From JABMNT01 sp048262255 (GTDB taxonomy: Bacteria > Pseudomonadota > Alphaproteobacteria > Rhodospirillales > Casp-alpha2), in NCBI GenBank assembly GCA_048262255.1, contig JBLXFH010000004.1, forward strand, positions 124,001-188,000: a stretch of 64,000 nucleotides of DNA, given 5' to 3'. The notes under the pieces were generated by a model that saw only the letters and a list, made by a program, of their open reading frames with translations, was not told where the DNA came from and made no database searches. The stretch's first letter is position 1. Each line of letters starts with the position of its first letter. Shown piece by piece: positions 53,031 through 60,943 of the stretch. Made by a program: the position numbers and the translations under genes.

Positions 53031-53875
53031 ACGGCGTTGCTGACCTGCAGCATAAAAACGCCGATGGCGACGAGGCTGGCCGCTATGATTCGGTGCCGGC
53101 CAAAAGGCTCGGCGAGCATGCGACTGCCAATAAGGGCGGCCAGAATAACGCTGGTTTCGCGCAGGGCCGACACATAGGTCATCTGGGATATACTCATGGC
53201 CCAGATCACCAGCCCGTAGGCAAAGAATGACAAAACGCCGCCTGCCGCGCCGGTCAGTAAATGGCGTTTGCTGACGCGAAGCGGTTCGCGTTTGAGCATC
53301 CAGATCAACAGAATTGTGAACGGGATTCCCTCCAGCGCCTGCAGCCAGACAATATAGCCGAGCACATCGCCGGAAAGCCGTCCGCCGAGGCCGTCGGTGA
53401 TCGTGTAAGCGGCAATGAGCACACCAGTACACAGGGCAATGGGAACGGCCCTGCCGCCGGTGAAACGCATATTGGAACCAATGGCAAGGCTGAGAATGGC
53501 AAGGCTGATCAGGCAGACGGCGATCATCCCCTGTGTATTCAAGACCTCTCCGGCAAAGACAAAGCTGCCAATGGCGACCAATAGGGGCGCAATGCCTCGC
53601 TGAATGGGGTAGACTTGTGACAGGTCGCCAAAACGATAACCCAAGCACACGCTGATATAATAAACCTGATGGATGGCGATGGAGGTCGCCAGATACCCCC
53701 AGGCTGCGGGATCGGGAAAGTCGACAAAGGGGGTCAGGGCAAACCCCATAAACCCGGCCGTTCCCATAACGGCCCCCATCCGTATCCACGGATCTCCACC
53801 GCTTTTGATCAGGGCATTCCAGGTGGCGTGCAGAGCGGCAGCCACCAAAACCAGGATGAGGACGAACGGTTCCAG
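53027..53875 (-). CDS. DMT superfamily transporter (EamA), probable non-ATG start
   Basis: A membrane protein of about 282 residues with roughly ten hydrophobic segments and two EamA repeats (ATWNALIKSGGDPWIRMG in repeat 1; ALRETSVILAALIGSRMLAEPFGRHRIIAASLVAIG in repeat 2). No ATG lies at the N terminus. TTG 53848 gives a truncated first helix, while CTG 53875 would give the family-like start MEPFVLILVLVAAALHATWNA. I place the start at CTG 53875; a CTG start is rare, so a sequence error or a TTG/GTG start remains possible. It exports a small metabolite of unknown kind. Confidence 0.7.
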   Translation of the reverse strand: MEPFVLILVLVAAALHATWNALIKSGGDPWIRMGAVMGTAGFMGFALTPFVDFPDPAAWGYLATSIAIHQVYYISVCLGYRFGDLSQVYPIQRGIAPLLVAIGSFVFAGEVLNTQGMIAVCLISLAILSLAIGSNMRFTGGRAVPIALCTGVLIAAYTITDGLGGRLSGDVLGYIVWLQALEGIPFTILLIWMLKREPLRVSKRHLLTGAAGGVLSFFAYGLVIWAMSISQMTYVSALRETSVILAALIGSRMLAEPFGRHRIIAASLVAIGVFMLQVSNAV

Positions 53876-53906
53876 ATATTTTCTCTTTAATCTGACAGGT
53901 TATCGA

Positions 53907-54665
53907 TCAAACGCGGAAAACATATTCTTTGCCTTCCCGGCGATCGATATCGGGCGGATAGTTTTTGAATTTGTCGGCGTAATATTGTGTCAAATGGTCG
54001 CCGGCGGACTTTCGGTTGTAGGTCGCATAATAAATGCGCCGGATTTTGTCGCTCAAATTGGGTTCGGAGCGATGCGGCGCAAAACAGTCGAAAAACACCA
54101 TGTCGCCGGGCTCAGTCGGGACGCTGATGAATTCCATATCGGCCATGTCTTCATCGCTGAGTGGCTCCCAGGATTTGAACAGCCCGCGCTTGTGATGACC
54201 GCCGCAGATTTCCAGACAGCCGTTCTCCGGCGTTGCCGCATCAATGCTGACCAGCACGCTGATGAAAAAATCCGCATAAACATCCCACCCGGCCTGGCTG
54301 TCCTGATGGGGTTTGAAGCCGTCGCCGCCCGGCATCTTGAAATTGACCTTCTCTTTGAACAGGACGGCCTCTTCGCCAAGCAACTGGCCGACGGGATGGC
54401 GCAGGGCTTCTGTCATCTGCGCAAAACCGGCATGAAACGGCGTGATGTTTTCGATCCGGCTCACCAGTTTGGCACCGTCGCCCATGAGGCTTTGTTCGTG
54501 ATAGACCCAGTGCTTTCCGGACTCTTCAGGCCGGGCCAGCATTTCCTCGGTCCAGCCGCTGAAGGCTTTCATGTCGGTATCGGTGAATGCGCCTTTGACG
54601 ACAAGAAAGCCGTCTTCTTCGAATTTTTCAATATCGTGGGTGCCGAGTTTTGGTGGGTTTAGCAT
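53907..54665 (-). CDS. Phytanoyl-CoA dioxygenase (PhyH) family protein
   Basis: A 252-residue Fe(II)/2-oxoglutarate dioxygenase. The metal triad can be assigned as H120 and D122 (FKPHQDSQAGW) and H198 (FAPHRSEPN), the last two residues of which also supply the 2-oxoglutarate Arg. THDIEKFEEDGFLVVKGAFT is the usual N-terminal strand. ATG 54665 is used; a GTG at 54692 adds nine residues and neither has a clear ribosome site. It would hydroxylate a small molecule. It lies beyond a hairpin from the SDR gene on the same strand. Confidence 0.82.
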   Translation of the reverse strand: MLNPPKLGTHDIEKFEEDGFLVVKGAFTDTDMKAFSGWTEEMLARPEESGKHWVYHEQSLMGDGAKLVSRIENITPFHAGFAQMTEALRHPVGQLLGEEAVLFKEKVNFKMPGGDGFKPHQDSQAGWDVYADFFISVLVSIDAATPENGCLEICGGHHKRGLFKSWEPLSDEDMADMEFISVPTEPGDMVFFDCFAPHRSEPNLSDKIRRIYYATYNRKSAGDHLTQYYADKFKNYPPDIDRREGKEYVFRV

Positions 54666-54701
54666 AGATGGATCGTTCACTTTTTTATTCACATAAGAGA
54701 A

Positions 54702-54721
54702 GGCGTGGGAACACCCACGCC
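54702..54721 (-). terminator. Hairpin between the SDR and PhyH genes
   Basis: On the minus strand GGCGTGGG-tgtt-CCCACGCC is an 8-bp perfect stem followed by a T-rich TTCTCTT tract. It lies 16 bases after the SDR stop and could end or attenuate transcription. Confidence 0.65.
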
Positions 54722-54736
54722 AACCCTGTTATGCCC

Positions 54737-55636
54737 TCAGGCAGGTCCGTTTGCACGCAAATCCTCGAACAGGGAAGGCCTGTGCGGGGCCCATCCCAAC
54801 TCCGCGCGGGCGCGCTTGGCATGGACGTGGCTGTTGGAACCCATGGTATAGTTGGCGGCCCCGTCGCCCCAGATCTTACCAGCTTCTTCTACGGTCATGG
54901 ATTGCGGTTTTCCGGCAAACCCATAAACATCGTTGATCACTTGACAGACCTCATGCATGGAATTGGCGCCGTTCTCGGCGTAATAAAAGCTGCCCGCCGG
55001 GGCGTTTTCCAGCGCCAGCAGATAGAGATCGACCAGGTCATCGATATGGACATTCGACCAGACGTTTTCACCGGGGCCGATGTGACGGGCGCAGCCGTGT
55101 TCTTTCGCCAGATTGACGAGCCATGGAATTTGAATGCTGTTGGGATTAACCCCGTGACCACGGCCATAAATCAATGTCGGCGCGATGACGATGGAGCGCA
55201 CGTTCTGATCTTTGGCATCCAGTGCCAACTGGTTAATGGCGACACGTAAAACCCGGCCGGGCAGAGGAGACAGCGGTGTGTCTTCATCATAAACAGTACC
55301 GCCACCATGTCCCTTGGAGAGATCGGCGACAATGCTCGATCCGCTAGTCTGTAGAAACGGTTTACCGGAACCGGCCAGCCCAGCAACAATGGCTTCAACT
55401 GCGCCCTGGTCTTCGGCGTTTGCCGCGTTGATAACGGCGTCGGCATCACGGGCTGCTTGTGTGAGCACGGCATGATCATCAAGGGTGCCGAGAACCGGCG
55501 TAATCCCCAAAGCGCGCACTTGTTCGGCGCGTTCATCAGAGCGTACCAAGCCCGTTACCTTATGGCCTTGCGCCATCAGTCCGGCGGCGACGGAGCCGCC
55601 GATATATCCAGAAGCCCCTGTGATAAAGACGTTCAT
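54737..55636 (-). CDS. NAD-dependent epimerase/dehydratase family protein, atypical SDR
   Basis: A 299-residue extended-SDR-like protein. The nucleotide motif is ITGASGYIGGSVAAGL at the N terminus and VIAPTLIYGRGHG is typical of the family. The YxxxK catalytic pair is not apparent: the place where it should be reads RVLRVAINQLALDA. It is therefore an atypical SDR and may not be a normal epimerase. It overlaps the isomerase gene by 4 bases and is presumably co-transcribed. Confidence 0.8.
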   Translation of the reverse strand: MNVFITGASGYIGGSVAAGLMAQGHKVTGLVRSDERAEQVRALGITPVLGTLDDHAVLTQAARDADAVINAANAEDQGAVEAIVAGLAGSGKPFLQTSGSSIVADLSKGHGGGTVYDEDTPLSPLPGRVLRVAINQLALDAKDQNVRSIVIAPTLIYGRGHGVNPNSIQIPWLVNLAKEHGCARHIGPGENVWSNVHIDDLVDLYLLALENAPAGSFYYAENGANSMHEVCQVINDVYGFAGKPQSMTVEEAGKIWGDGAANYTMGSNSHVHAKRARAELGWAPHRPSLFEDLRANGPA

Positions 55637-56559
55637 TTTGTTTCCTCCCTGTTCGCTGTGAAGCGGTTTGGCTTATGTTTGCCCTGTTTGAATGGACCCC
55701 ATGGATAGCCGATCTCATCAAGCATCGCCATAACGCGGCGTCCGTAGGCCAGATAGATGTCGTAACTTTCCTGAGCGCCGGAACGGCCCGCATCGGGGTT
55801 GTGAAAGACGGTGGCCATATGCGGCTCTATCGAGATGCCACCTTCATATCCGGTATCTTTCAAATTCTTGAGAATGTCAAGAATGCGGCCATGGCCTTCA
55901 CCCGCATACTTATAGATTTCCCTACCGCCATCCATAACCACGTCCTTGATATGGACATAGGCGATATGGGGGCGGATGTTCTGGTAGAATTCCCAGGGGT
56001 CCTGATAGTCCATGCCGCCGTTTGACCAGTCTTTGCTAATCACCGGATTTCCTGTGTCATATACCAGTTTTAATCCGGGCACAGCGTCCAGCATTTGCAT
56101 TGTATGCTGCCAGCTCATGCCGCCGTAATTCATGCAGTTTTCATGGACCGGTGTAATGCCCGCTTCGGTGAACAGGCGGGTGATCTCGCGCAGGCGGCGG
56201 AACCGTTCGTCGGCCATTTGATCCCCATCCTTGCGGCGTGCATAACTCATGATGCGGACCAGTTTGCTGCCCAGCTTCTGCATACGGGGGATCGCCCTGC
56301 TGATCTCCTCCAGCGTGATCTCGAAGGGGTCTTCAATGCTTTTACCCCAATTGGCGATGGTTGAGCCAAAGCAGTTTATATGCACTCCAGAGTGCTCGAG
56401 CATCTCACAGGCGCGCTCAAAAGCCGGTTCGGGGATATCATGAATGTTCTGTCCATCAATGCTCCGCGATTCAATGGCAGACCAGCCAAGGGCTTTCGTG
56501 GCTTTAATCTGACCCGCCAGATCCTGCGCTGCTTCATCAGCAAATCCGGTTAAATACAT
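55633..56559 (-). CDS. Sugar phosphate isomerase/epimerase family protein (TIM barrel)
   Basis: A 308-residue xylose-isomerase-like TIM-barrel protein. LTGFADEAAQDLAGQIKATKALGWSAIE is the first strand/helix. Metal-site candidates are Glu in PVHENCMNYGG, Asp in LVYDTGNPV, His in IAYVHIKDVVMDGG and Glu in GGISIEPHMATVFH. It fits the inositol/keto-sugar isomerase group. Together with the SDR, cupin and Gfo/Idh genes it suggests catabolism of a sugar or cyclitol. Confidence 0.82.
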   Translation of the reverse strand: MYLTGFADEAAQDLAGQIKATKALGWSAIESRSIDGQNIHDIPEPAFERACEMLEHSGVHINCFGSTIANWGKSIEDPFEITLEEISRAIPRMQKLGSKLVRIMSYARRKDGDQMADERFRRLREITRLFTEAGITPVHENCMNYGGMSWQHTMQMLDAVPGLKLVYDTGNPVISKDWSNGGMDYQDPWEFYQNIRPHIAYVHIKDVVMDGGREIYKYAGEGHGRILDILKNLKDTGYEGGISIEPHMATVFHNPDAGRSGAQESYDIYLAYGRRVMAMLDEIGYPWGPFKQGKHKPNRFTANREETK

Positions 56560-56943
56560 TTCAAATTACTCCCCATCTTTTTATGTGCTGCGTGATGGAA
56601 TTCATCAAACAGCGTCGATCCGCAGGCGCGAAGTTCGTATAGGTTTTTATAGTGGATGCAGGCTCTAATATATTTAAATTGTTATAGGGCGTGTTGCCAT
56701 AGCTAAACGGTGTTACATTGTGGATACCGCTTCGGCGGGGCTTTTTCGTATATGGCCTTATTTTCTTGCGATTCTAAATGAGCCACACTCACTTTATGCA
56801 TTAAAGCGAGTGAACTATGCCATTCTGCGCCCAAGTCAATTTCCGATGACGCGCCAGTATTGAGCGGCGCGTTTGTATCCTTTCGATAATGCGTGTCGAG
56901 GGGGATTTTTAATTGCGATTTATCGTTTATAGGGAGTTATCTC
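56560..56943. other. 384-base gene-poor interval with one hairpin
   Basis: No supported coding frame between the isomerase start and the small membrane protein. The DNA holds divergent leader regions for both. A hairpin CACTC-a-CTTTA-tgcat-TAAAG-c-GAGTG lies at 56786-56812 with one mismatch and no T-run. I cannot name a small RNA here. Confidence 0.6.
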
Positions 56944-57294
56944 ATGGATCTCGAAAAAATTAAGGCCCCTTTATGGGGTGCCGTTGGTGGCGCGATTGTC
57001 CTGGCTGTTGTTGGTTTTACATGGGGGGGCTGGGTGACACCGAGCAAAGCCGCACACATGTCTGACAACGCTTCAGCTGTTGCTGTTCTTGCACGTGTGA
57101 CGCCAATGTGCGTTGCGCAGTATAATATGGACTCCGATAAAGTGGCGAAGCATGCCGCCTTGATGGATACGAAAAGCTGGGAGAGAGGCAATTATGTCGC
57201 CGAACAAGGCTGGTCGAAACTTCCCGGTGAAGAAGAAGCGGATTCCAATGTATCAAGAAGCTGTGCCAACGCACTTTCAGAACTGAAAAGCTGA
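56944..57294 (+). CDS. Small membrane-anchored conserved hypothetical protein
   Basis: A 116-residue protein with one N-terminal membrane helix (about 10-30, WGAVGGAIVLAVVGFTWGGW) and a likely periplasmic remainder with two Cys (VTPMCVAQ and SRSCANAL) that could form a disulfide. GGGAG 9 bases before ATG 56944 supports this start; the frame extends 17 codons upstream without a ribosome site. The layout resembles a family of small proteins widespread in alphaproteobacteria, to my memory; no function is known to me. Confidence 0.72.
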   Translation: MDLEKIKAPLWGAVGGAIVLAVVGFTWGGWVTPSKAAHMSDNASAVAVLARVTPMCVAQYNMDSDKVAKHAALMDTKSWERGNYVAEQGWSKLPGEEEADSNVSRSCANALSELKS

Positions 57295-57376
57295 ATGAAT
57301 TCTTTAAACTCATAACTTGGGTTTGTTAAAGCCGTCCTGCCAGGAAATTGCGCAGGGCGGTTTTGATTCTGGGCTG

Positions 57377-57706
57377 TCAGTCGACGATGAACAGTTTCGC
57401 CCCAGTTTTTGTTGATGAGCGATGGGGCTCGGCATTGTCGGCGACCTGATAGCTGGCGCCGGGAGTCAGTGTAAAGCGACGGCCATCGTCGAGCTCTGTA
57501 TCCAATTCGCCTTCTAGGCAGAGCAATATATGGCCTTTTTCGCACCAATGATCGGCGAGGTATCCGGCTGTATATTCAACCATGCGCACCCGGAGGGGGC
57601 CAAAATTCCGGGTTTGCCAATAGGCCGTGCCGATTTCTCCTTTATGCTCTGTCCGTTCAACGTCTGACCAGTCCGTTGTCCCAAAGGGGATGTCCGACAT
57701 CTGCAT
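57377..57706 (-). CDS. Small cupin-fold protein with DHWC motif
   Basis: A 109-residue single-domain cupin. The glycine/His motif region is YLADHWCEKGHILLCLEGELDTEL, followed by DGRRFTLTPGASYQVADNAEPHRS as the second cupin motif. It resembles the group annotated by its DHCW/DHWC motif. Candidate metal ligands are His in DHWC and KGH and the His in EPHR. It starts right before the Gfo/Idh stop and is probably in the same operon. Function unknown; small-molecule binding or isomerisation is plausible. Confidence 0.8.
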   Translation of the reverse strand: MQMSDIPFGTTDWSDVERTEHKGEIGTAYWQTRNFGPLRVRMVEYTAGYLADHWCEKGHILLCLEGELDTELDDGRRFTLTPGASYQVADNAEPHRSSTKTGAKLFIVD

Positions 57707-58771
57707 TTAGTAAACCTCCCGTTTCTCGCCACCCAAGGCAGCAGAACGGTATATGGCGTTAATGAGGGCAACCGAGCGGCGGGCTTCGCGGCCGTCAATG
57801 AGCGGCGGGCGGGATTGGCGAAGAGCTTTAATGGCATCCTCGAAATTGCGCTGGTGCCAGACAAAATCGATGCTGGAGGGATCGGCGGCACCGGCGCCTG
57901 CGGCGTCCTGCGACAAGCCGTAGGTTGCACGAATATGATCATCGTCCGGTTTTGCGTCCCGAAATTCCCAGACCCGGAATTTGTCGTCGGTCATAAAGGC
58001 AGAACCACCGGAGCCGGTGATATGGATTTCCGCCGGATGGCCTTCAGCAGACCAGCAGGCGGTGGAGCCCTGGATAACACCCATGGCACCGCTTTCAAAC
58101 TCCAGCATGGCGATGGCGGTATCTTCCACTTCAATGCCGGAATGGGCGACCAGCCGGGTTTCGGCGCGCACGGATTTCACATCGCCCATGACATGCAATA
58201 ACAGATCAATGGTATGGATTGACTGGTTCATCAGCGCGCCGCCGCCATCCAGCGCCCAGGTGCCGCGCCAGGCGCCGCTTTCGTAATATTCCTGGGTTCG
58301 CCACCATTTGACATAGGCGTCGGCCATGGCAATGTTACCAAAGCGCCCCTCATCAATGGCAGACCTCAAGAGACCCGTGGCTGCATTGAAGCGCCTCGGG
58401 AAAATACCCGCCAGCATGACGCCTGCTTTGTCACACACCGCAATCATCTGATCGACCCGTTCCGCCGTCACTTCCAGAGGCTTTTCGCAGATAATGTGTT
58501 TGCTAGCGGCGGCGGCTTGCGCAACAGGTTCCAAGTGAGCGCCGCTGGGTGTGCAAATGGTAATCACATCCAAGCCTTCATGAGCCAGAAAAGCTGCATA
58601 GTCATCATAGGCAGCACATGAGTGCTTTGTCGCAAACGCCTGAGCCGGTTCCATGCGGCGGGAATAGATTGCCACCAGTTCGGCCCCATCCATGGCTTCA
58701 ATGGCTTTCGCATGGAATTCTGAAATCATACCGGCACCAACAATGCCGAACCGGTAGGTCTGCTGTGTCAT
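57707..58771 (-). CDS. Gfo/Idh/MocA family oxidoreductase, second copy
   Basis: A 354-residue NAD(P)-dependent dehydrogenase. FGIVGAGMISEFHAKAI is the Rossmann motif, ICEKPLEVT the catalytic EKP lysine and GALMNQSIHTIDLLLHVMG the conserved active-site segment with its Asp and His. Its stop is immediately followed by the cupin start. It likely oxidises a sugar or inositol-like compound, together with the isomerase and SDR on the same strand. It is only generally similar to the 30406 paralogue. Confidence 0.85.
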   Translation of the reverse strand: MTQQTYRFGIVGAGMISEFHAKAIEAMDGAELVAIYSRRMEPAQAFATKHSCAAYDDYAAFLAHEGLDVITICTPSGAHLEPVAQAAAASKHIICEKPLEVTAERVDQMIAVCDKAGVMLAGIFPRRFNAATGLLRSAIDEGRFGNIAMADAYVKWWRTQEYYESGAWRGTWALDGGGALMNQSIHTIDLLLHVMGDVKSVRAETRLVAHSGIEVEDTAIAMLEFESGAMGVIQGSTACWSAEGHPAEIHITGSGGSAFMTDDKFRVWEFRDAKPDDDHIRATYGLSQDAAGAGAADPSSIDFVWHQRNFEDAIKALRQSRPPLIDGREARRSVALINAIYRSAALGGEKREVY

Positions 58772-58820
58772 AATCTTGTCCTTGGGTTAGTCATAGGTAT
58801 GAAGCTAGAAAAGGGGCATC

Positions 58821-58849
58821 AAAAAATGGAGCTACTCGAAGGTAGCCCC
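58821..58849 (-). terminator. Rho-independent terminator after the CPA2 antiporter gene
   Basis: On the minus strand, GGGGCTAC-cttcga-GTAGCTCC (one mismatch) is followed by A then T6. It lies 47 bases beyond the antiporter stop. Confidence 0.82.
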
Positions 58850-58895
58850 TGATTTGTCATTATGAAATACCTGATTAAAATTCCACAGGCTCGTT

Positions 58896-60605
58896 TTACC
58901 TCTGAATCGTTTGACCCAGGGCAGCGTAGTCGTTTTCACGAAATTCCTGCACAATACCGGTAACCTCGTCAGAACTCACCCCCATTGACGTCATCGCTAT
59001 TGCCCCTAGCTGAAGGCTTGCCTCAAGCGTTTCCGGAACGGCTTGGGTTGCCCCCGCTGTTTCAATAAGGCGGACGTGATGTAAATCCCGCGCTCTCACG
59101 AAAATGGGCAAATCCAGATAGAACGCATGGAGAGCCATAACAATATTGTCTGCGCTGGCGGGTTGATCAATTGTGACGACCACGCCCTTGGCGCGGCTTG
59201 CTCCTGCCGATTTCAATATTTCTATCTGACTTGCATCACCAAAGAAACAGGGCATTCCTTTGGCATGACAGGCCGCAACCCGGCGCGGATCCATATCAAG
59301 GGCCACATAAGTAATGCCGCCAGCGGACAGGATTTTTGCCACTGTTTGACCAACGCGGCCAAACCCGATGATCAAGACATGATCGCTCACGTCTTCTGCT
59401 ATTTCTTCGGCACCGGCAGCCGGTATTTCAGAACGTCTTGCCTGGAATTGTGAAAATTTTCCACCGGCAAAAGCCATAAATGGAGTGGCAACCATTGTCA
59501 GGGTTACACTCGCAAGAAGGATTTGAGTCGTTTCCGCGTCAAGAAGCCCCATTGTACTGGCGGCTAAAAAAAGCACAAATCCGAATTCTCCGCCCTGCGA
59601 AAGAATCATTCCAGCCCGTACAGAGTCCGTCAGCGACACGCCGAATAAACGGCATAAGACGGCAGTGATGAAGCTCTTGCCAGCCATGAGGCTAACCACA
59701 AGCCATGTAATGGCTAGCAACTCTTTCCAAATCAGGGTGACATCGATGGACATGCCCACCGTCATAAAAAACAGACCGAGCAGAAGTCCGCGGAAAGGCC
59801 GAATATCCGCTTCAACCTGATGTTTGTACTCGGTTTCCGACAAAAGCAGACCCGACAGGAAAGCCCCCAATACCATCGATATGCCAACAAGGGACATTAG
59901 CCAGCCGACTCCAAGAACGACGAGCAAGGTTGTTGCGATAAAAAGTTCCGAGCTGCGGCTTTCTGCAATAATCCGATAGACCGGCCGCAAGACCAGTCGT
60001 CCTACGCCGACAACCAGAACCAGCGCCAGTGCTGCTTTCAGGATCGCAAAACCCATAGAAGCAATGAAGCTTCCCTCCGCTTCACCGAGAAGTGAAACCA
60101 TCATCAGAAGAGGAACAATGGCGAGGTCTTGAAACAGCAAGACAGCGAATGAAACTTTTCCATAGGATGTCGCCTTCTCATCGCGCTCTATCAGAAGCTG
60201 AAGTACAAATGCTGTGGACGACAATGCCAAGCCGCCGCCAATGACGATGGCGGCTTCTTTAGGAACACCAAAAGCCAAGGAAACGCCACCGATGGCACCC
60301 CCTGTAACAATCACCTGTAAGGCGCCGAGGCCAAAAACAAAACGGCCCAGTAAACGCAGGCGCTCCAGCGACAATTCAAGGCCGATCATGAAAAGAAGAA
60401 AAACGACACCGAATTCAGCCAGTGTATGCGCGCTTTCCGAATCGCGTATGATCGCCAGGCCGTGTGGACCGATGAGGACGCCAGCCACAAGGTATCCCAG
60501 CACAGGGCTTGTTCGCAGGCGTTGAAATGCCGGGACCACAACAACAGCCGCCATCAGAAAAATCAGAACGTCATATAATATTCCCGACTCATTCACGCCA
60601 CTCAT
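58896..60605 (-). CDS. CPA2-family cation:proton antiporter with RCK domain (KefB/KefC-type)
   Basis: A 569-residue inner-membrane protein with about 12 hydrophobic segments in the first ~390 residues (SPVLGYLVAGVLIGPHGL near the N terminus, AILSQGGEFGFVLF-type helix as MILSQGGEFGFVLF). A cytoplasmic Rossmann/RCK domain follows (HVLIIGFGRVGQTVAKIL, then VALDMDP). It matches glutathione-gated or NAD-regulated K+ efflux and K+/H+ exchange. I use ATG 60605; the frame continues to ATG 60689 with 28 further residues and neither start has a clear ribosome site. It is probably monocistronic. Confidence 0.9.
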   Translation of the reverse strand: MSGVNESGILYDVLIFLMAAVVVVPAFQRLRTSPVLGYLVAGVLIGPHGLAIIRDSESAHTLAEFGVVFLLFMIGLELSLERLRLLGRFVFGLGALQVIVTGGAIGGVSLAFGVPKEAAIVIGGGLALSSTAFVLQLLIERDEKATSYGKVSFAVLLFQDLAIVPLLMMVSLLGEAEGSFIASMGFAILKAALALVLVVGVGRLVLRPVYRIIAESRSSELFIATTLLVVLGVGWLMSLVGISMVLGAFLSGLLLSETEYKHQVEADIRPFRGLLLGLFFMTVGMSIDVTLIWKELLAITWLVVSLMAGKSFITAVLCRLFGVSLTDSVRAGMILSQGGEFGFVLFLAASTMGLLDAETTQILLASVTLTMVATPFMAFAGGKFSQFQARRSEIPAAGAEEIAEDVSDHVLIIGFGRVGQTVAKILSAGGITYVALDMDPRRVAACHAKGMPCFFGDASQIEILKSAGASRAKGVVVTIDQPASADNIVMALHAFYLDLPIFVRARDLHHVRLIETAGATQAVPETLEASLQLGAIAMTSMGVSSDEVTGIVQEFRENDYAALGQTIQR

Positions 60606-60943
60606 CCCTATAAAATTGTGACCGCTTTGCTGTTGACGATTTTCCACCAGTTCATGCGACGACTCCAATGAACTATATTTCTCTATCATTGAAAAGAGGT
60701 TGGCCTGTCTTGATGTGAATAACGAGGCTTCCTGAAGCGATATAACAATGAATCAAAATGCCCCGCACAATTCCTTGGCGGGGCATCTTGTAAGATGACA
60801 TTAGACGATTATCGAAACAGAAGCAGATTTTACGTTAGGCTGCCAACTTTTAGCCCTCGGTTTTCCTTGCCACTATTTTCAGATTTTACATGATAAAGCC
60901 TAATCAGTTCATTTTTAAGTTATTGCTTTTCAACAACTTATTT
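60606..60943. other. Interval between antiporter and glnA
   Basis: No supported gene. It contains the leader of the antiporter gene and the 3' region of glnA, with one strong hairpin at 60758-60786. The remaining ~150 bases next to glnA are AT-rich and I see no other structure. Confidence 0.6.
60758..60786 (-). terminator. Terminator-like hairpin downstream of glnA
   Basis: On the minus strand ATGCCCCGC and GCGGGGCAT form a 9-bp perfect stem with an 11-base loop, followed by TTTT. It lies about 160 bases past the glnA stop, so the glnA transcript may have a long 3' end. Confidence 0.7.

Noticed and set aside
53673..54662. A 329-codon open frame on the plus strand
   Set aside because: It lies antisense to the PhyH gene and the start of the DMT transporter, which have recognisable motifs; its translation shows no family features.
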